Assembly (NCBI GenBank): GCA_030710605.1
Contig: CP092881.1
Span: 72,579,107-72,643,106 of the forward strand
DNA length: 64,000 nucleotides
DNA from: Cordylochernes scorpioides
Lineage: Eukaryota > Arthropoda > Arachnida > Pseudoscorpiones > Chernetidae
Direction: 5' to 3'
Shown: positions 9,889-20,939 of the stretch, one piece after another
Numbering within the stretch: the stretch's first letter is position 1
Layout: each line of letters starts with the position of its first letter
Notes under the pieces: model-generated
The model's input: the letters and a program-made list of their open reading frames with translations, nothing else
Databases searched by the model: none
What the model was told of the DNA's origin: nothing
Program-made: the position numbers and the translations under genes

Positions 9889-12524
9889 CTTCTCCCTCTC
9901 CAGAGGTTGTCACGTCCTCGTGAATGACCTCATCCATTCTCTCATAATAAGGCTTGATTCTTGAAACATGAACTACCAGAGGGTCTTGGCCCGGATTATC
10001 TTTCGGTTCTATTAGATAATTGACGCTAGACATCTTCTTTAATATTCTATGGACGAAAATATTTTCTCAGAAGTTTCTCACACTTTCCTATTTCCTAATT
10101 GGTGTCCAAACTGCTACTAATTCTCCTGGTTCGTAGCATCTTTCCATGTGTTTCTTGTCATAGTTCTTTTTCATTCTTTCTTGAGTCTTTATTGTGTTGT
10201 TAATAACTAATTTTCTTGTTCTGTCTATTTTGTCTAAGTGATGTTTTATGTATTCATCATAATCATCCTTGTCAATGTCCACCGAGATATTCCTGTCGTC
10301 CAAAAGAGACGTGGGTTCTCTACCAAACGTCAGGAAAAAGGGAGAATATCCTGTGGTTTCCTGAATTGTAGTATTGTAAGCGTGAGTGATGAATGGGAGT
10401 ATTTCGTCCCAATTCTTCTGATCAGTGTTCACATACATACTAAGCATATTGATCAATGTTCTATTTAACCGCTCTGTCAATCCATTAGTCTGGGGATGAT
10501 AGCTCGTTGTGAAGCAATGTTTAATCTTGCACATTTTCATCACCTCTTTCATTAAATTACTGGTAAATTGAGAGCCCCTGTCACTAATAAGATATTGTGG
10601 GGCTCCGTGCCGGAGAAAAATATCCTCTACTAGAAATTTAGAAACTTCTTTCACTGTTGCTTCCGAGACTGCTTTTGTTTCTGCATATCTAGTGTAGTAG
10701 TCCGTCAGCACGATTATCCATTTTTCCCTGTTTTTCGTAGATGGTAATGGACCAACAAAGTCAATTCCAATTCTCTCGAAAGGAAAGTTGGCTGGGGGAA
10801 TAGGCTGTAGTAGTCCAAAAGGTAATTGGTTTGAGCCTTTCCTACTTTGGCAAAGGTGACACGTCTTAACGAATTCTGAGGCATCCTTTAGCATGGATGG
10901 CCAAAAGTATTTACTCTTTATTCGGTACATGGTTCTGGTGACACCCAGATGGCCATTCGACATATGATCGTGATATTCTTTCATAATTTCTTTCTTTTTC
11001 TTCTCTGGAACCACAAGCAACCACGCCCTGCCTTCAGGGTTCGGGTTTTTCTTAAAGAGACATCCATCTTCTTCTTTAAAGTTTTGCGCAATTGATCGCC
11101 TGCTTCCATTAAGGTTTTTCTTAACACTTTCGATAAACTTATCCTCTTCGTCTGTTATTTGATTTAAAAATAGCCTTTCAAAATCCTCATCCCAATCAGT
11201 TTCTGGTAAGGGTCCCCTAGATAAGCCATCGGCGTCCAGATGCTTCTTTCCTGATTTATGTATTATATCGAAGTCATATTCTTGAATTTTCAACGCCCAT
11301 CTTGCCAATCGACCTGTTGGATCCTTCAAGTTTTTGAGCCAGCATAAGGCGTGGTGGTCTGTTACTATTTTAAAGTGTCTTCCATAAAGGTAGGGCCGTA
11401 ATTTTTACATTGACCAGACAACGGCCAGACATTCTTTTTCAGTGGTTGAATAATTTTGCTCCGCTTTACTTAAGGTACGACTCAAATATGAGATCACCTT
11501 CTCTTCACCATCGATGTCTTGGACAAGTGTTGCACCTATGCCGATGTTGGACGCATCAGTATGAATATAAATAGGCGCATTTGGATTGAAGTGACCTAAA
11601 ATTGGTGGACTTAATAGTGCTGTTTTTGGGGTTTGGAACGCTTCCTCTTGCCTTTCTGTCCAGATAAATGATACACTTTTTTTGATAAGGTTGGTCAAAG
11701 GGTCAGCAATTTTTGAGAAATCTTTGATAAATTTTCTATAATAAAATATGAGCACATTCCCAAAAAGGATTGTACTTCTTTGACCTTTGTGGGCTGAGGA
11801 AAATTTCTGACAGCTTCAATGTTATGTTCCGCGGGTTTTATACCATGTTTGCTCGTTATATAGCCGAGAATCTCCAATTCTTCAAATGCAAATCGGCATT
11901 TTTTGTCTTTTAACCTTAAATTAGATTCACGAAAACATCTAAAAACAGCTTCGAGTCTTTTGAGGTGCGTTGGAAAATCCGGGCTATATATGATAACATC
12001 ATCCAGATAACACAAACAAATTTGCCATCTCAGATTTCCAAGCATATTCTCCATATTTCTCTCAAAGGTAGCAGGCGCGTTACAAAGTCCAAAAGTCATC
12101 ACGTTGAATTCATATAATCCATGCGCTGTAGTGAAAGCTGTTTTCTCTTTGTCTCTTTCTTCGACTTCAACTTGCCAATATCCAGATCTGAGGTCTATTG
12201 CTGAGAAGTATGTAGATCCTTGGAGAGTATCCATAACTTCGTCTATTCTAGAGATCGGATAGACATCTTTTACTGTCACATTATTCAGTTTTCTGTAGTC
12301 CACACAAAATCTGTATTTACCATCTCGCTTCTTGACCAATATTACTGGAAAAGACCAGGGACTAGAAGATGGCCTAATTATGCCTTCTGTAAGCATCTCG
12401 TCAATTTGCTCTTTTATAATATCTCGTTCTTTAACACTTACCCTGTAAGGCTTGTGTTTAATTGGCTTCGCGTCTTCTGTGTCTATCCGATGTTTTTCCA
12501 AATTGGTTCTCCCTAATCTCGACG
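9872..12524 (-). pseudogene. Gypsy-A pol, downstream part: RT, RNase H and integrase, broken
   Basis: This half of pol copies element RNA into DNA and integrates it. Starting next to the Gypsy-B insertion, it shows the RT motifs FCVDYRKLNN, YFSAIDLRSGYWQ, FGLCNAPATF and the catalytic CYLDDVIIYS (12501-11750). RNase H (HTDASNIGIGA, TEKECLAVV) and KLRPYLYG follow, then the HHCC integrase zinc finger (GHLGVTRTMYR to CHLC) and core (IDFVGPL, ISDRGSQFTS, NGLTERLNRT), giving the D, D, E triad. Breaks I can see: a -1 frame change near 11755 after LGMCSY; an in-frame TAA just after LAVVWSM (about 11405), where a sense codon such as Glu is normal; loss of one A after WTPIRK near 10088; and a further indel near 10045. 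Beyond these the frame reads VSRIKPYYERMDEVIHED and stops inside the 3' LTR. Confidence 0.9.
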
Positions 12525-12529
12525 AAAAC

Positions 12530-12653
12530 TGTTTTAATGTCCATCCATACAGAGTTCAAAATAACAACTGACTCACCCGTGCAGCCAAGGTCACGCTCCG
12601 CTGCGTCACGTGGGAAAACATAGGTACATGTTTTCTTACATGTTCTCAGCACA
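12530..12653 (-). repeat. Gypsy-B 3' LTR (124 bp)
   Basis: Starts TGTTTTAATGTCC and ends TTCTCAGCACA on the plus strand; identical to the copy at 16709-16832 by eye. Confidence 0.95.
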
Positions 12654-12713
12654 TCCCCCTTTTTAAGACTTGAAATATATATATACATTACAAACTTCAA
12701 ATGCATAATATAA

Positions 12714-15700
12714 TTAATAATGAAGGCGATCCACAGGTTTAACAATTCGTCCACTCCGGGTTCTTATCTGGCCGTCTTCTGAGTCGTTAGAGGGATAATC
12801 CACAACTGGGGTCTTTTCATTTTCAACCAGTTCCTCCCCCGAAAAGGTCGGCGTCGATGGGTCGGCTGGATATTGCACTGCATATCCTTTTCGTAGATGG
12901 AACCTGTTTCGACGTAAAGTCCCAACTGGAGTATCAACCATATACGACCTTGGTGTCGATGCTTTCTTCTTTACAATCCCCCAGGTTCGCATATCTGTAA
13001 TCCAAACCGTGTCACCTTCGGATAGCTCCTCCATGTCCGTAGCTACGCAGCGTCGATCATATCTGGATTTCATATCCTTTCTCCTTCTCCCCTCCTTTCT
13101 TTTCAGGGCCTGAGAGTCCACCAACTTTGGATTAAGATTCTCTGGTGCAATTGGCAAGGTCGTTCGGAGTTTACGTCCCATGAGAAGCTCAGCAGGGCTG
13201 CAACCGTTCTCCAAAGGGGTCGATCGATACTCCAGGAGTCCAAGCGATGGGTCTTGATTTTTCTTGAGGATCAACTTAGCAATTTTCACACCTGCTTCTG
13301 CCATCCCATTGCTCTGCGGGAATCGAGGACTTGAAGTGACATGTGTGAATCCGTACTGCCTTGCGAAATTTGCAAATTCACGAGCAGCTCCAAATTGCGT
13401 CCCATTATCGCTTACAACAGTTTCTGGTACTCCATGTCGGGCAAATATGGATTTGCAACTACGCACCACCACATTGGCTGTGAGCCGATCCAGCTGAACC
13501 ACTTCAGGAAATCGAGAATAATAGTCAATGACGACTAGATACCACTTATTCTCGAACTTGAACAAATCCATTCCATCTTTTGCCACGGTCGTGTAGGAAA
13601 GTTGGTTGGTATCAAAGGTTCATGTTTTGAAACGGCTTCCTGGATACAGACACTGCACTTTCTGACCGTTTCCGCGATCTCCTCCGAAATTCCAGGCCAC
13701 CATACCATCTCACGTGCGCGAAGTCTTGTTTTTGTAATCCCGAAGTGCCCAGCGTGCAACTTATCTAGGATCTCCAGTTTCATACTTGCTGGAATAACAA
13801 GACGACAGCTACGCATCAGTAGTCCATTTTGAACGCCGAGTTCATCCTTGACATGCCAATAAGAGAGCAGAGCCTGTGACATTTTCTTCTTATCTGGCCA
13901 GCCTTTCTCAAGGTAGTTGACTACTGCTTTCAGGGTCGTATCTTCTTGTTGAGCTTCAAAAATCTTCGTCAACATCTCGTCTTTGTCGGTTATACTCGAG
14001 AGAACTGCATTTATATGCGCTGAGGTTTGCCGTTCGTTTTCACCTCCCTTGGTTGTAAGAAGTGGTTGTCTGGATAATGCATCGGCGTCGAGCAGCTCCT
14101 TTCCAGGGATATGCACTATTTCGAATCCAAACCTCATCATACGCATTCGGAAACGTTGCAGTCTCGGGGTCAGCGAACTCAATTCTTTCGTCGAAAATAG
14201 AGGAATGAGAGGCTTATGGTCGGTCTCAATTCGGAAACGCTTTCCAAGCAGGAAATCTTGAAAACGTTCGCAAGCCCATGTAATTGCGAGAGCCTCTTTC
14301 TCGATCTGAGCATATCGTTTTTCGGTAGGTGTCATAGTTCTAGAAGAATAAGCAACAGGTCGCCAGATTCCATTCTTACCTTCTTGCTTCAGTACCGCTC
14401 CCAAGCCGTATGAAGATGCGTCGGATGACACCATAGTTGGTTTCCTGACGTCGTATGCTGCCAAGATGGGTTGAGTCGTGAGCAATTCTTTCAACTTTCG
14501 GAATGCTCGCTCCTGGCTGCAATCCCAAACGAAGTCTTGACCTTTCACCAACAACTGGTTCAGTGGTGCCACAATTTCAGATAAATTTTCCACAAAGCGT
14601 CCCAGATGGTACACCATGCCAAGAAATCTTCTTACGCCATGAACATCGGTCGGAGCAGGCATCTCCGCCACTGCTTCGATTTTCGCTGGATCTGGTCGGA
14701 TACCGTCTTCATCCAGTATGTGCCCAAGAAAATTAATTATTGGCACGCCGAATACACACTTGGCCTTGTTTAGTGTAACTTTCGCCTCTTTCAGTTTTCG
14801 GAGCACTAAACGAAGAATTCGATCGTGAGTCTTGGAGTCGGAGGCAAATATCAGGATATCGTCCAGGTAACACATTACACCGTCCATGCCTTGCAAGATT
14901 AGTGACATAACTCTCTGAAAATACTCTGGGGCGAGTGAGATTCCAAATGGCATTCTGCAGTATTTATATCTCCCAAAAGGAGTGATGAAGGTCGTTAAAT
15001 GCTGGCAGTCCGGGCTCAACGGAATCTGGTGAAAGCCACTGTTCGCGTCCAGTTTCGAAAAGAATTTTGCTTCCCCCAGTTGCCCCAGCATGTGCTCCAC
15101 CACTGGCATGGGATGCACTTCGCGCTGTACATGTTCGTTCAGCCTTGAGAGATCCACACAGAGTCGTATGTCGCCACTCGGTTTACCAGCAATCACAGTC
15201 GGTGCACACCATTCAGTCGCAACGTTAACTTGTGCTATGATTCCCGCCTTCTCGAGCTCTTCCAATCTTGTTTTGAGCTTTTCCATCAAAGGTATTGGTA
15301 CCCGTCGAGGAGTATGCACAGCATATGGTTTTGCTCCAGGTTTCAATTTGATTTCGTAAGGGTTTCCGATCTGTCCCAGTCCTTCAAATACTTCAGGGAA
15401 TTCCTTGATTGGGTTAATTCTCGTCGCAACCACTTCAATCCGCCTCGCCAGGTTCAAGAGCTCACATGCCCGGCGACTCAGAAGAGGTTCACTCAAACGA
15501 CGAATGACATAAATCTTCTCCTTGATTTCATAATTGCCATTTCGCAGCGTTGATATAAACATACCCACAGTCTGAAGTTCGGAGAATTCAGCAGCTCTAA
15601 TGTTGATATCACTTTTCACTAGTCGTTGCTGTCCCATTATCTTCTTGAAGAGACACAGAGGAACACATGTAACATCCGCCTGGGAGTCGAGCTTAAACTT

Positions 15701-16626
15701 CACCTTTTTCCCGTTCACTTGGATTTCTGCTGTCCATCGCCTCCTGCACTCGTCTTCATCATTATCGAGATTAGATGAATCCTCCACAGCTGAGACCTCC
15801 AGGAGAAAACCAATTTCTTCATCAAGTTCAGAAACAGCTTTGACTTCCGCAGTCTTCGCCTGCTTATCTGGGCAGCAATTTGCAAAATGGCCAGTTTTTG
15901 AACATAGGTTACATTTTTGTCCTTCAGCACGGCAAGCCTGTCCTTCCCTGTGGGTGAAACCTCCGCATTTTGGACATCGTGATCTTGTTTTGGCTGACTT
16001 CTCCTTCTTCCTCGAAGGCTGCTGTTGTTGTTTCGGTGAATGTTTCTTCGAGTTGAACTTCACCTGATTGACCTTTTGGCTTGCTGAGGGACGCTGCAGG
16101 TCGACTTGCTGCTGTCGAACGGCTTCCTGCTGTCGAACCAATTTCACCGCCTTTTCCAAAGTCAGTTCGCTGTCCAACTGCATTCTTTCAGATAAAGCTT
16201 TGTCCCTCACTCCAACCACTATTCGGTCACGGATCAACTGCTCATGAAGACCCTCAAATTCGCAACTATCAGCCAATTTGTACAATGAAGTGATGAATTC
16301 GTCCACTGGCTCCCGATCCTCTTGGATTCTTGAATTAAATTTCGCACGTTCGTAGATAATATTCTTTCTGACACAGAAGTGGCTGTCGAACGCCTTGAGG
16401 ACGGAATCAAATTTTTAGTTGCCTCTTCCTCCTTTTCGAACTTGAAGGTCCTGAATATATCATCCGCGCGGTCACCCATCAAGTACATGAACAAATCGAT
16501 CTTGTCCGCCTCCTCTTTCTTCTTCATTCCACTGACCACGAGGTATCGTTCGAATCTTTTCCTCCATTTGGGCCATTCGTTGGGAGTCGAGAAGTCGAAA
16601 GTTTCTGGAGGTTGAATCTGAGCCAT
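12714..16626 (-). pseudogene. Gypsy-B gag-pol polyprotein with two -1 frame breaks
   Basis: The product would build the particle and carry protease, RT/RNase H and integrase. Gag begins MAQIQPPETFDFSTPNEWPK at 16626; its frame is lost at an A-run near 16412 and continues in the next frame (MDEFITSLYKLADSCEFEG from 16306). In the main frame (16306-13535) follow the CCHC knuckle CNLCSKTGHFANCC, the protease motif FKLDSQADVTC, RT (LCVDLSRLNEHV, FSKLDANSGFHQ, CYLDDILIF), RNase H (SSDASSYGLGAVL, IETDHKPLI, DADALSR) and the integrase zinc finger (HAGHFGITKTR to CSVC). A second -1 break near 13570 shifts the integrase core (MDLFKFENKWYLVVIDYYSR, VSDNGTQF, SNGMAEAGVK) into the frame ending at 12714. 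The protease reads Asp-Ser-Gln where the family has Asp-Thr/Ser-Gly. Identical LTRs with two single-base losses may mean sequencing errors. Confidence 0.93.
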
Positions 16627-16708
16627 GTTGAATTATCTTCCAAGGTACGCAAAAATCGATATTTTGCAATATACGGGTTCGTATTTTATCCAGTTATCGC
16701 TGCCACCA

Positions 16709-16832
16709 TGTTTTAATGTCCATCCATACAGAGTTCAAAATAACAACTGACTCACCCGTGCAGCCAAGGTCACGCTCCGCTGCGTCACGTGGGAAAACAT
16801 AGGTACATGTTTTCTTACATGTTCTCAGCACA
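16709..16832 (-). repeat. Gypsy-B 5' LTR (124 bp)
   Basis: Identical partner of 12530-12653. The PBS candidate lies at 16690-16708 on the plus-strand coordinates, abutting this LTR. Confidence 0.95.
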
Positions 16833-16837
16833 AAAAC

Positions 16838-17649
16838 AGATCTCCATACCTTTCTAAAACTTGTTTTAACTCCTTCTGTTCCTTTGGTGAAAGATTTTCG
16901 TTTACTTGGTATCTAGGTTCTTCGTTCTCTTCTACCTCTCTTTCTCGACTCACATTTATTTTCGCTGGACTACTTCCAAAAGCCAATGTTTGGTTTTTCA
17001 TTATTTTTAACGGTCGAGGATACGGATTAGTTATCCAGATATAGGTTTCCCTATTTATAACATTGATCAAGCTTCTTGCTAGACGAAGTCCATTTGTTTG
17101 AAACATTTTGCTGCTCTCCTCGATAATATATTCCCCATCCTCTGTTTTTACCAATGCCTTGATCAGTTTAATAGAACATTCCGGTACAATGGAATCCTTG
17201 GCACTCTTTATTTACAACATTTCAAAATTGCTTTCGTCATGATTATTCGTCAAATCGTATTTTATAGTTTCTTGCTTACAATCTATTTTCGCGTTCATTT
17301 TCTTAAGGAAATCTCTTCCAAGAATTAATGTCCGTAAATGCGTTTTCAATATCACAAATTTGTGTGATAATGTTTCGTCATCAATTTTTATATTTAAAAA
17401 TATACTTCCTACCATGTCTAATTTTTTTCCATCGGGTCCTGCACAAGTTTTTGCGAGATTACTTATACCATGGCCTGTATCGAGGGCCGTTCTGAGGTCG
17501 ACCACTGAGAGGTCAGCGCCTGTATCAACCAAAGCTTCAAAAGTCTCTATCTTGTCCACATGAATTTTTAATTTGTATTTAGGGTCCAACTTCTTGATTC
17601 CATTTATGGTCGACTTGCTTTGATTGACAGATTCAGGCGCGACGCTTAG
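16838..17649 (-). pseudogene. Gypsy-A pol, upstream part: aspartic protease, interrupted
   Basis: The frame opens at the slippery site at 17655-17649 and reads the retroviral-type protease, with the catalytic loop EALVDTGADLSVVD and the C-terminal LILGRDFL motif typical of this fold. It would process the Gag-Pol polyprotein inside the particle. A TAA at 17214-17212, where Gln (CAA) is the simplest ancestor, interrupts it after SNFEML. The same frame then continues VKTEDGEYIIEESSKMF to ERYGDLF, where Gypsy-B has inserted. The frame relation to gag (-1) and the heptamer argue that pol was made by programmed frameshifting. Confidence 0.85.
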
Positions 17650-17655
17650 TTTAAA
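17646..17655 (-). promoter_or_regulatory. Programmed -1 ribosomal frameshift site (TTTAAAC)
   Basis: The coding strand reads GAT TTA AAC TAA in the gag frame, so T TTA AAC (17655-17649) is a textbook X XXY YYZ heptamer ending immediately before the gag stop (17648-17646). After a -1 slip the next codons are CTA AGC GTC, which is exactly the protease frame. A downstream stem-loop or pseudoknot was not established. Confidence 0.8.
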
Positions 17656-18766
17656 TCTTCCAACACGGAATATCTATTCCGGGTAGGAATATTTGTCTGT
17701 GGGCTATGACATACATCAGCATAAAGCCGAGGTCCCGATTTATCTGATATTCCATTCATTTGGCATTTCTCTTCGACCTTCTCTTGGGTAGCTGCTGGAT
17801 CCTCTTCTAGGATTCTTATAAACTTAACCCTACAATAACGGGCCACGTGCCCTGGCTTGTTACACTTAAAGCAGATTGGTCTTCCATCTTCCGTCCTATT
17901 TTTGTTCACTTCTTGGCTTTTATTGTAGGTGTTTCTCTGAAGGTTTGGTTTCGGCACAAAGTTTGGATTATAAGGACGTCTAGGGGTAGAGGGCTGGGGA
18001 AAGTTGTTTCGATACTGCCTGGGAGTAGGAGGGGAGTCATTCTTGTAATTATTGTAAACAGGGGCTTGGGGCCTGGAAGTGGTCTGATAGTTTCGCGTGG
18101 CAGTCGGCGGCACGTTCCTCGATTGTTGTTGGGGTCTAGAATAGCGTGGACCGTTATATAGATTTCTGGATTCCCGATACTTCTTTTCAAAAGAATCCAT
18201 TTTCATGCACACGACAAGAAGTTCATCGGTAGTTTTAGGAGGGTTCAGGTAGAGAGCGAATGAGTACTCTTTTTTCAGTCCTCCAATAACATGTTCTATT
18301 TTTGTTTCTTCTTCCATTGCGGAGTCAACCTTGTTGCACAACACTAGGATGTCTTCCGCGAACCTGATTGTTGGTTCATTCCAGTGTTGCATTCTATTGA
18401 GCTTCCTTCTAAGTTCTTCTTTATTCGCGTCCAGAGAAAAATCCTGAATGAGGCGGATTTTAATATTTTCCCAACTCGTGAAACTAGCTTTGTGTAAATT
18501 CAGCCAGGTTTTAGCACTTCCCGTCATGTTCATGGCTGCATGTAGTCTGCCCAATGGTAGAGGAAACCAATCTCTTCGAGGGATTCTATCCATGGGCGAG
18601 GGTCTTCTGTCCCGTCATATTTCGGAATTTCTATATTGGGGGTTAAAGCAACTGGTTCGAAACCAGCATCTCTACCAATTGTTGCACCAAGTTGAAGCTT
18701 TGCAGGGTCGTCGACCTTGGTTTCTTCCTTCTTGGTATTATACACGTTTCCCGAACGGGTTTCCAT
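17646..18766 (-). pseudogene. Gypsy-A gag, one frame break, start inside the 5' LTR
   Basis: Gag would form the particle and package element RNA. The frame begins METRSGNVYNTKKEE at 18766, within the 5' LTR, and crosses the LTR boundary and PBS region without a stop to IPKYDGTEDPRPWIESLEEI. A -1 break near 18545 then shifts it to the frame AAMNMTGSAKTWLNLHKASF, which carries the retrotransposon-gag domain (RLIQDFSLDANKEELRRKL) and a Pro/Asn/Arg/Gln-rich linker. The single zinc knuckle CFKCNKPGHVARYC follows, and the frame ends RYSVLEDLN at 17646. Total about 370 residues. The family call rests on the domain order and the knuckle. Confidence 0.88.
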
Positions 18767-19042
18767 ATTAAAAGTAAATAAATAAAATTAAATAAAAATA
18801 AATTACCTTTTAAAGTTATTGTGTTTATTTATTCTTGTCTTCCTCGTAGGTTGCGATCCGCAGTCTTCGTCTCGGTCCTCTCTTGCTCTAATAACCAATC
18901 CAGATTTATGTACAATAAATATTACAAAAGGAATGAAACTATAAAAAGGAATGATGATAATCTAAATATTCTGTTTTAAATAAATATTAAATATCATAGA
19001 ATATTTTGAATAAATGTAAGGCGCATTAAAATTGATGTAACA
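18680..19042 (-). repeat. Gypsy-A 5' LTR
   Basis: 363 bp, TG...CA, followed by ATAT at 19043-19046. Contains the first codons of gag. Confidence 0.95.
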
Positions 19043-19046
19043 ATAT

Positions 19047-20349
19047 GTCAACCAATCACATAACGCATGCTGGAATTTGTAGATTTACCTTACTGAGATC
19101 CTTATCCGGGCGCAGAATTTAAAGTTAAAAAACGTTTCTATCGTTTTCCTTCGATCACTATTCCAGCCAAAATGTGGGAAATTTTTTATAAAAAATCGGC
19201 ATGACGTGGCTTGGATGGTATTGAAAGACTTCCGCGTATCCCACTCGGGGGGTTTCCAGAATTGATAACGATTCTACTTTATGATTTTTTTTTTTTATTA
19301 TTATCCCATGGGTAAGATTACACCATTCTTCCTCTTGTAATTTGGATCCAAATAGTTTTTTTTATGTTTATTCAGAGAGACCAACAAACTTTTAACAACA
19401 ATAGCAACTCAATTCTGGATAACCTTGGAGACCAAATATGGACAACAACGTCTTTGGCCAATTTAGAATAACTTTAAAATATTTTAAATCATAGTATTCT
19501 TTTGGAAGAATATTGTAGCGAAGTATTTTTATTATTTTATTAACAGAGTTTCATTTTTTTTTATGTTTATATTTTACTACTCTGTAAACTTCCCTCATTG
19601 CTTATCTTTTGTTTATCATTCATAGTTTGTTCTTGTCTTAAATAAATTTCTGTGTAATCCTGAAGTTTGTCTTTTTCCCCAGGCCCCACCAACAGTACAA
19701 TGTATATAGTGCTTTGTATATATTCCGCTTTATGCGTCCATCGGGGCGCCAAAATCATCCATTCTGGTTAGCAGCCCGTAAATAAAGATATGTCCTAAGT
19801 TTGTCTTTCCTCATTTTCCACGTGACAATATTAGATGCTTTAAGAGGACAAATTTAGTAGAGTTAGTGAAAAAATGTAAACCAATTTGTAATCACTTTAT
19901 TGAGACAATTTTGGAACAAATGGAGCTATTTTTAAATAGTAAGTTTATCACAAGTTTATGATGGTTCTTACATATACTAAGTGTGCAACTGAGTTTTCTG
20001 GATTCACACATAGATGGTGTCGCATGTGATAAAAATGTTTTGATTCCAGAGGCTTCTTGAGAAACCAAGAAATGGGTATTTCAAAAGAAACATTTGCGGT
20101 ATAATTGCTAAATGTCGTTCTACAATCATAAGCCACATTATATTGTATTATAAATGGGTATTTAAGACCAAACTTGCGTAAATACGCTGAACATGTGAAA
20201 AAATATATGACTTCTTTATCTTCTCAATCTGTATTATTATTATAGATCGAAATATTTGTATCCTAATAGGGGAGATTTAATTTTAACAATTGTGTGTAAG
20301 CCCAATCAGAATAATCTATTGTAAAAGTGGACAGAGATATCGCGGTTTG
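19047..20349. other. Non-coding, holds one dispersed repeat copy
   Basis: About 19555-19790 repeats the block seen at 1676-1800 (CTCTGTAAACTTCC, TAGTTTGTTCTTGTCTT, AATAAATTTC), here on the plus strand, followed by a GTAAATAAAGATATG end. The rest shows nothing recognisable. Confidence 0.45.
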
Positions 20350-20688
20350 TATAAGGTTATCCCAAAAGTTCGTAAACACTTGCAAAAATTGAAATATCAA
20401 TATTATACTGTGATATAATTAATATTATATTTTAACTCAGCAACACAGTTGAGTTCTGTATATAGAATGTAAACAGAAGAACTTACGCTATCTATCACTA
20501 ACAACAACATATAAGTAAATAAATCATCTAATACCCGAACAAATATATCTTATAATACGTTTGTTAATTATATAACGTAAACAAAGATTTTACATATTCG
20601 TTGTTATGTATAATGTCTTTATATTATATATAAAGTAACCGTATTATGTATTATTATGTTTTAAAATAGAGCAATCCATAAATAAATC

Positions 20689-20864
20689 TTTAAATAAAAA
20701 GACATATATTGGATCAAAATATCATTTATTTTACCAATATTTTAGTTGGCTGAACGCCAACCTTCATAGGTGTTATAATACCTTGATAAAGGTTGGCGTT
20801 CAGCCAACTGAAATATTGGTAAAATAAATGATTTTTTGATCCAATATATGCCTTTTTATTTAAA
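20689..20864. repeat. Foldback element 2
   Basis: Inverted arms begin TTTAAATAAAAAGACATATA and end with the near complement TATGCCTTTTTATTTAAA. Inside are TTGGATCAAAA, ATTTTACCAATATTT and AGTTGGCTGAACGCCAACCT, each mirrored. A solo end fragment (GATCCAATATATGCCTTT) recurs at 53659. Confidence 0.8.
20781..20825 (+). ncRNA. Divergent hammerhead-like motif in foldback 2
   Basis: TTGATAA (20783-20789), then stem II GGTTGGC / GCCAACT around GTTCA, then GAAATATT (20810-20817). The layout parallels CTGAWGA, stem II, GAAACGTC in the other foldbacks, with C3 and G8 of the hammerhead replaced by T and A, which would still pair. Whether it is a ribozyme is unproven. Confidence 0.25.
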
Positions 20865-20939
20865 GTATTATTATGTATTAGCCGTAATAATATTATTCGC
20901 CAAGTAATAAGAAAAATTCGAAATTTTGGGACAATCTTA

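Larger units (their letters stand above)
12530..16832 (-). mobile_element. Gypsy-B: Ty3/gypsy LTR retrotransposon nested in Gypsy-A pol
   Basis: 124-bp LTRs at 12530-12653 and 16709-16832 appear identical. They are flanked by AAAAC (12525-12529 and 16833-16837), a 5-bp duplication. The 4303-bp element is in minus orientation. On the coding strand a PBS candidate TGGTGGCAGCGATAACTGG directly follows the 5' LTR and a polypurine tract AAAAAGGGGGA precedes the 3' LTR. Gag and pol share one frame apart from two breaks. Insertion split Gypsy-A pol between ERYGDLF and the RT domain, so Gypsy-B is younger. Very short LTRs and a gag-pol fusion are features of compact Ty3/gypsy lineages such as Mag; the lineage itself was not resolved. 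Confidence 0.96.
9526..19042 (-). mobile_element. Gypsy-A: Ty3/gypsy LTR retrotransposon, split by Gypsy-B
   Basis: Two 363-bp LTRs (9526-9888 and 18680-19042) lie in direct orientation, each TG...CA, flanked by ATAT (9522-9525 and 19043-19046). Coding direction is minus, so the 5' LTR is the right one. I read five substitutions between the LTRs, implying a fairly recent insertion. The internal order is gag, protease, RT, RNase H, integrase, which defines Ty3/gypsy. The element without the nested insert is about 5.2 kb. A purine tract GGAGAGGGAGAAG lies just before the 3' LTR on the coding strand. Next to the 5' LTR, TGGTAGAGATGCTGG is the only PBS candidate, tRNA unknown. Several frame breaks show this copy is dead. 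Confidence 0.95.
20352..20939. mobile_element. mariner-type MITE or relic, hosting a foldback
   Basis: Ends are inverted: TAAGGTTATCCCAAAAGTTC at 20352 and, on the minus strand from 20939, TAAGATTGTCCCAAAATTTC. TA dinucleotides flank both ends (20350-20351, 20940-20941). There is no transposase frame. Foldback 2 (20689-20864) lies inside and is probably a later insertion. Confidence 0.65.

Noticed and set aside
13535-16306. The two -1 shifts of Gypsy-B as programmed frameshifts
   Set aside because: The first lies in the middle of Gag and the second inside integrase, and neither has a proper X XXY YYZ heptamer in frame.
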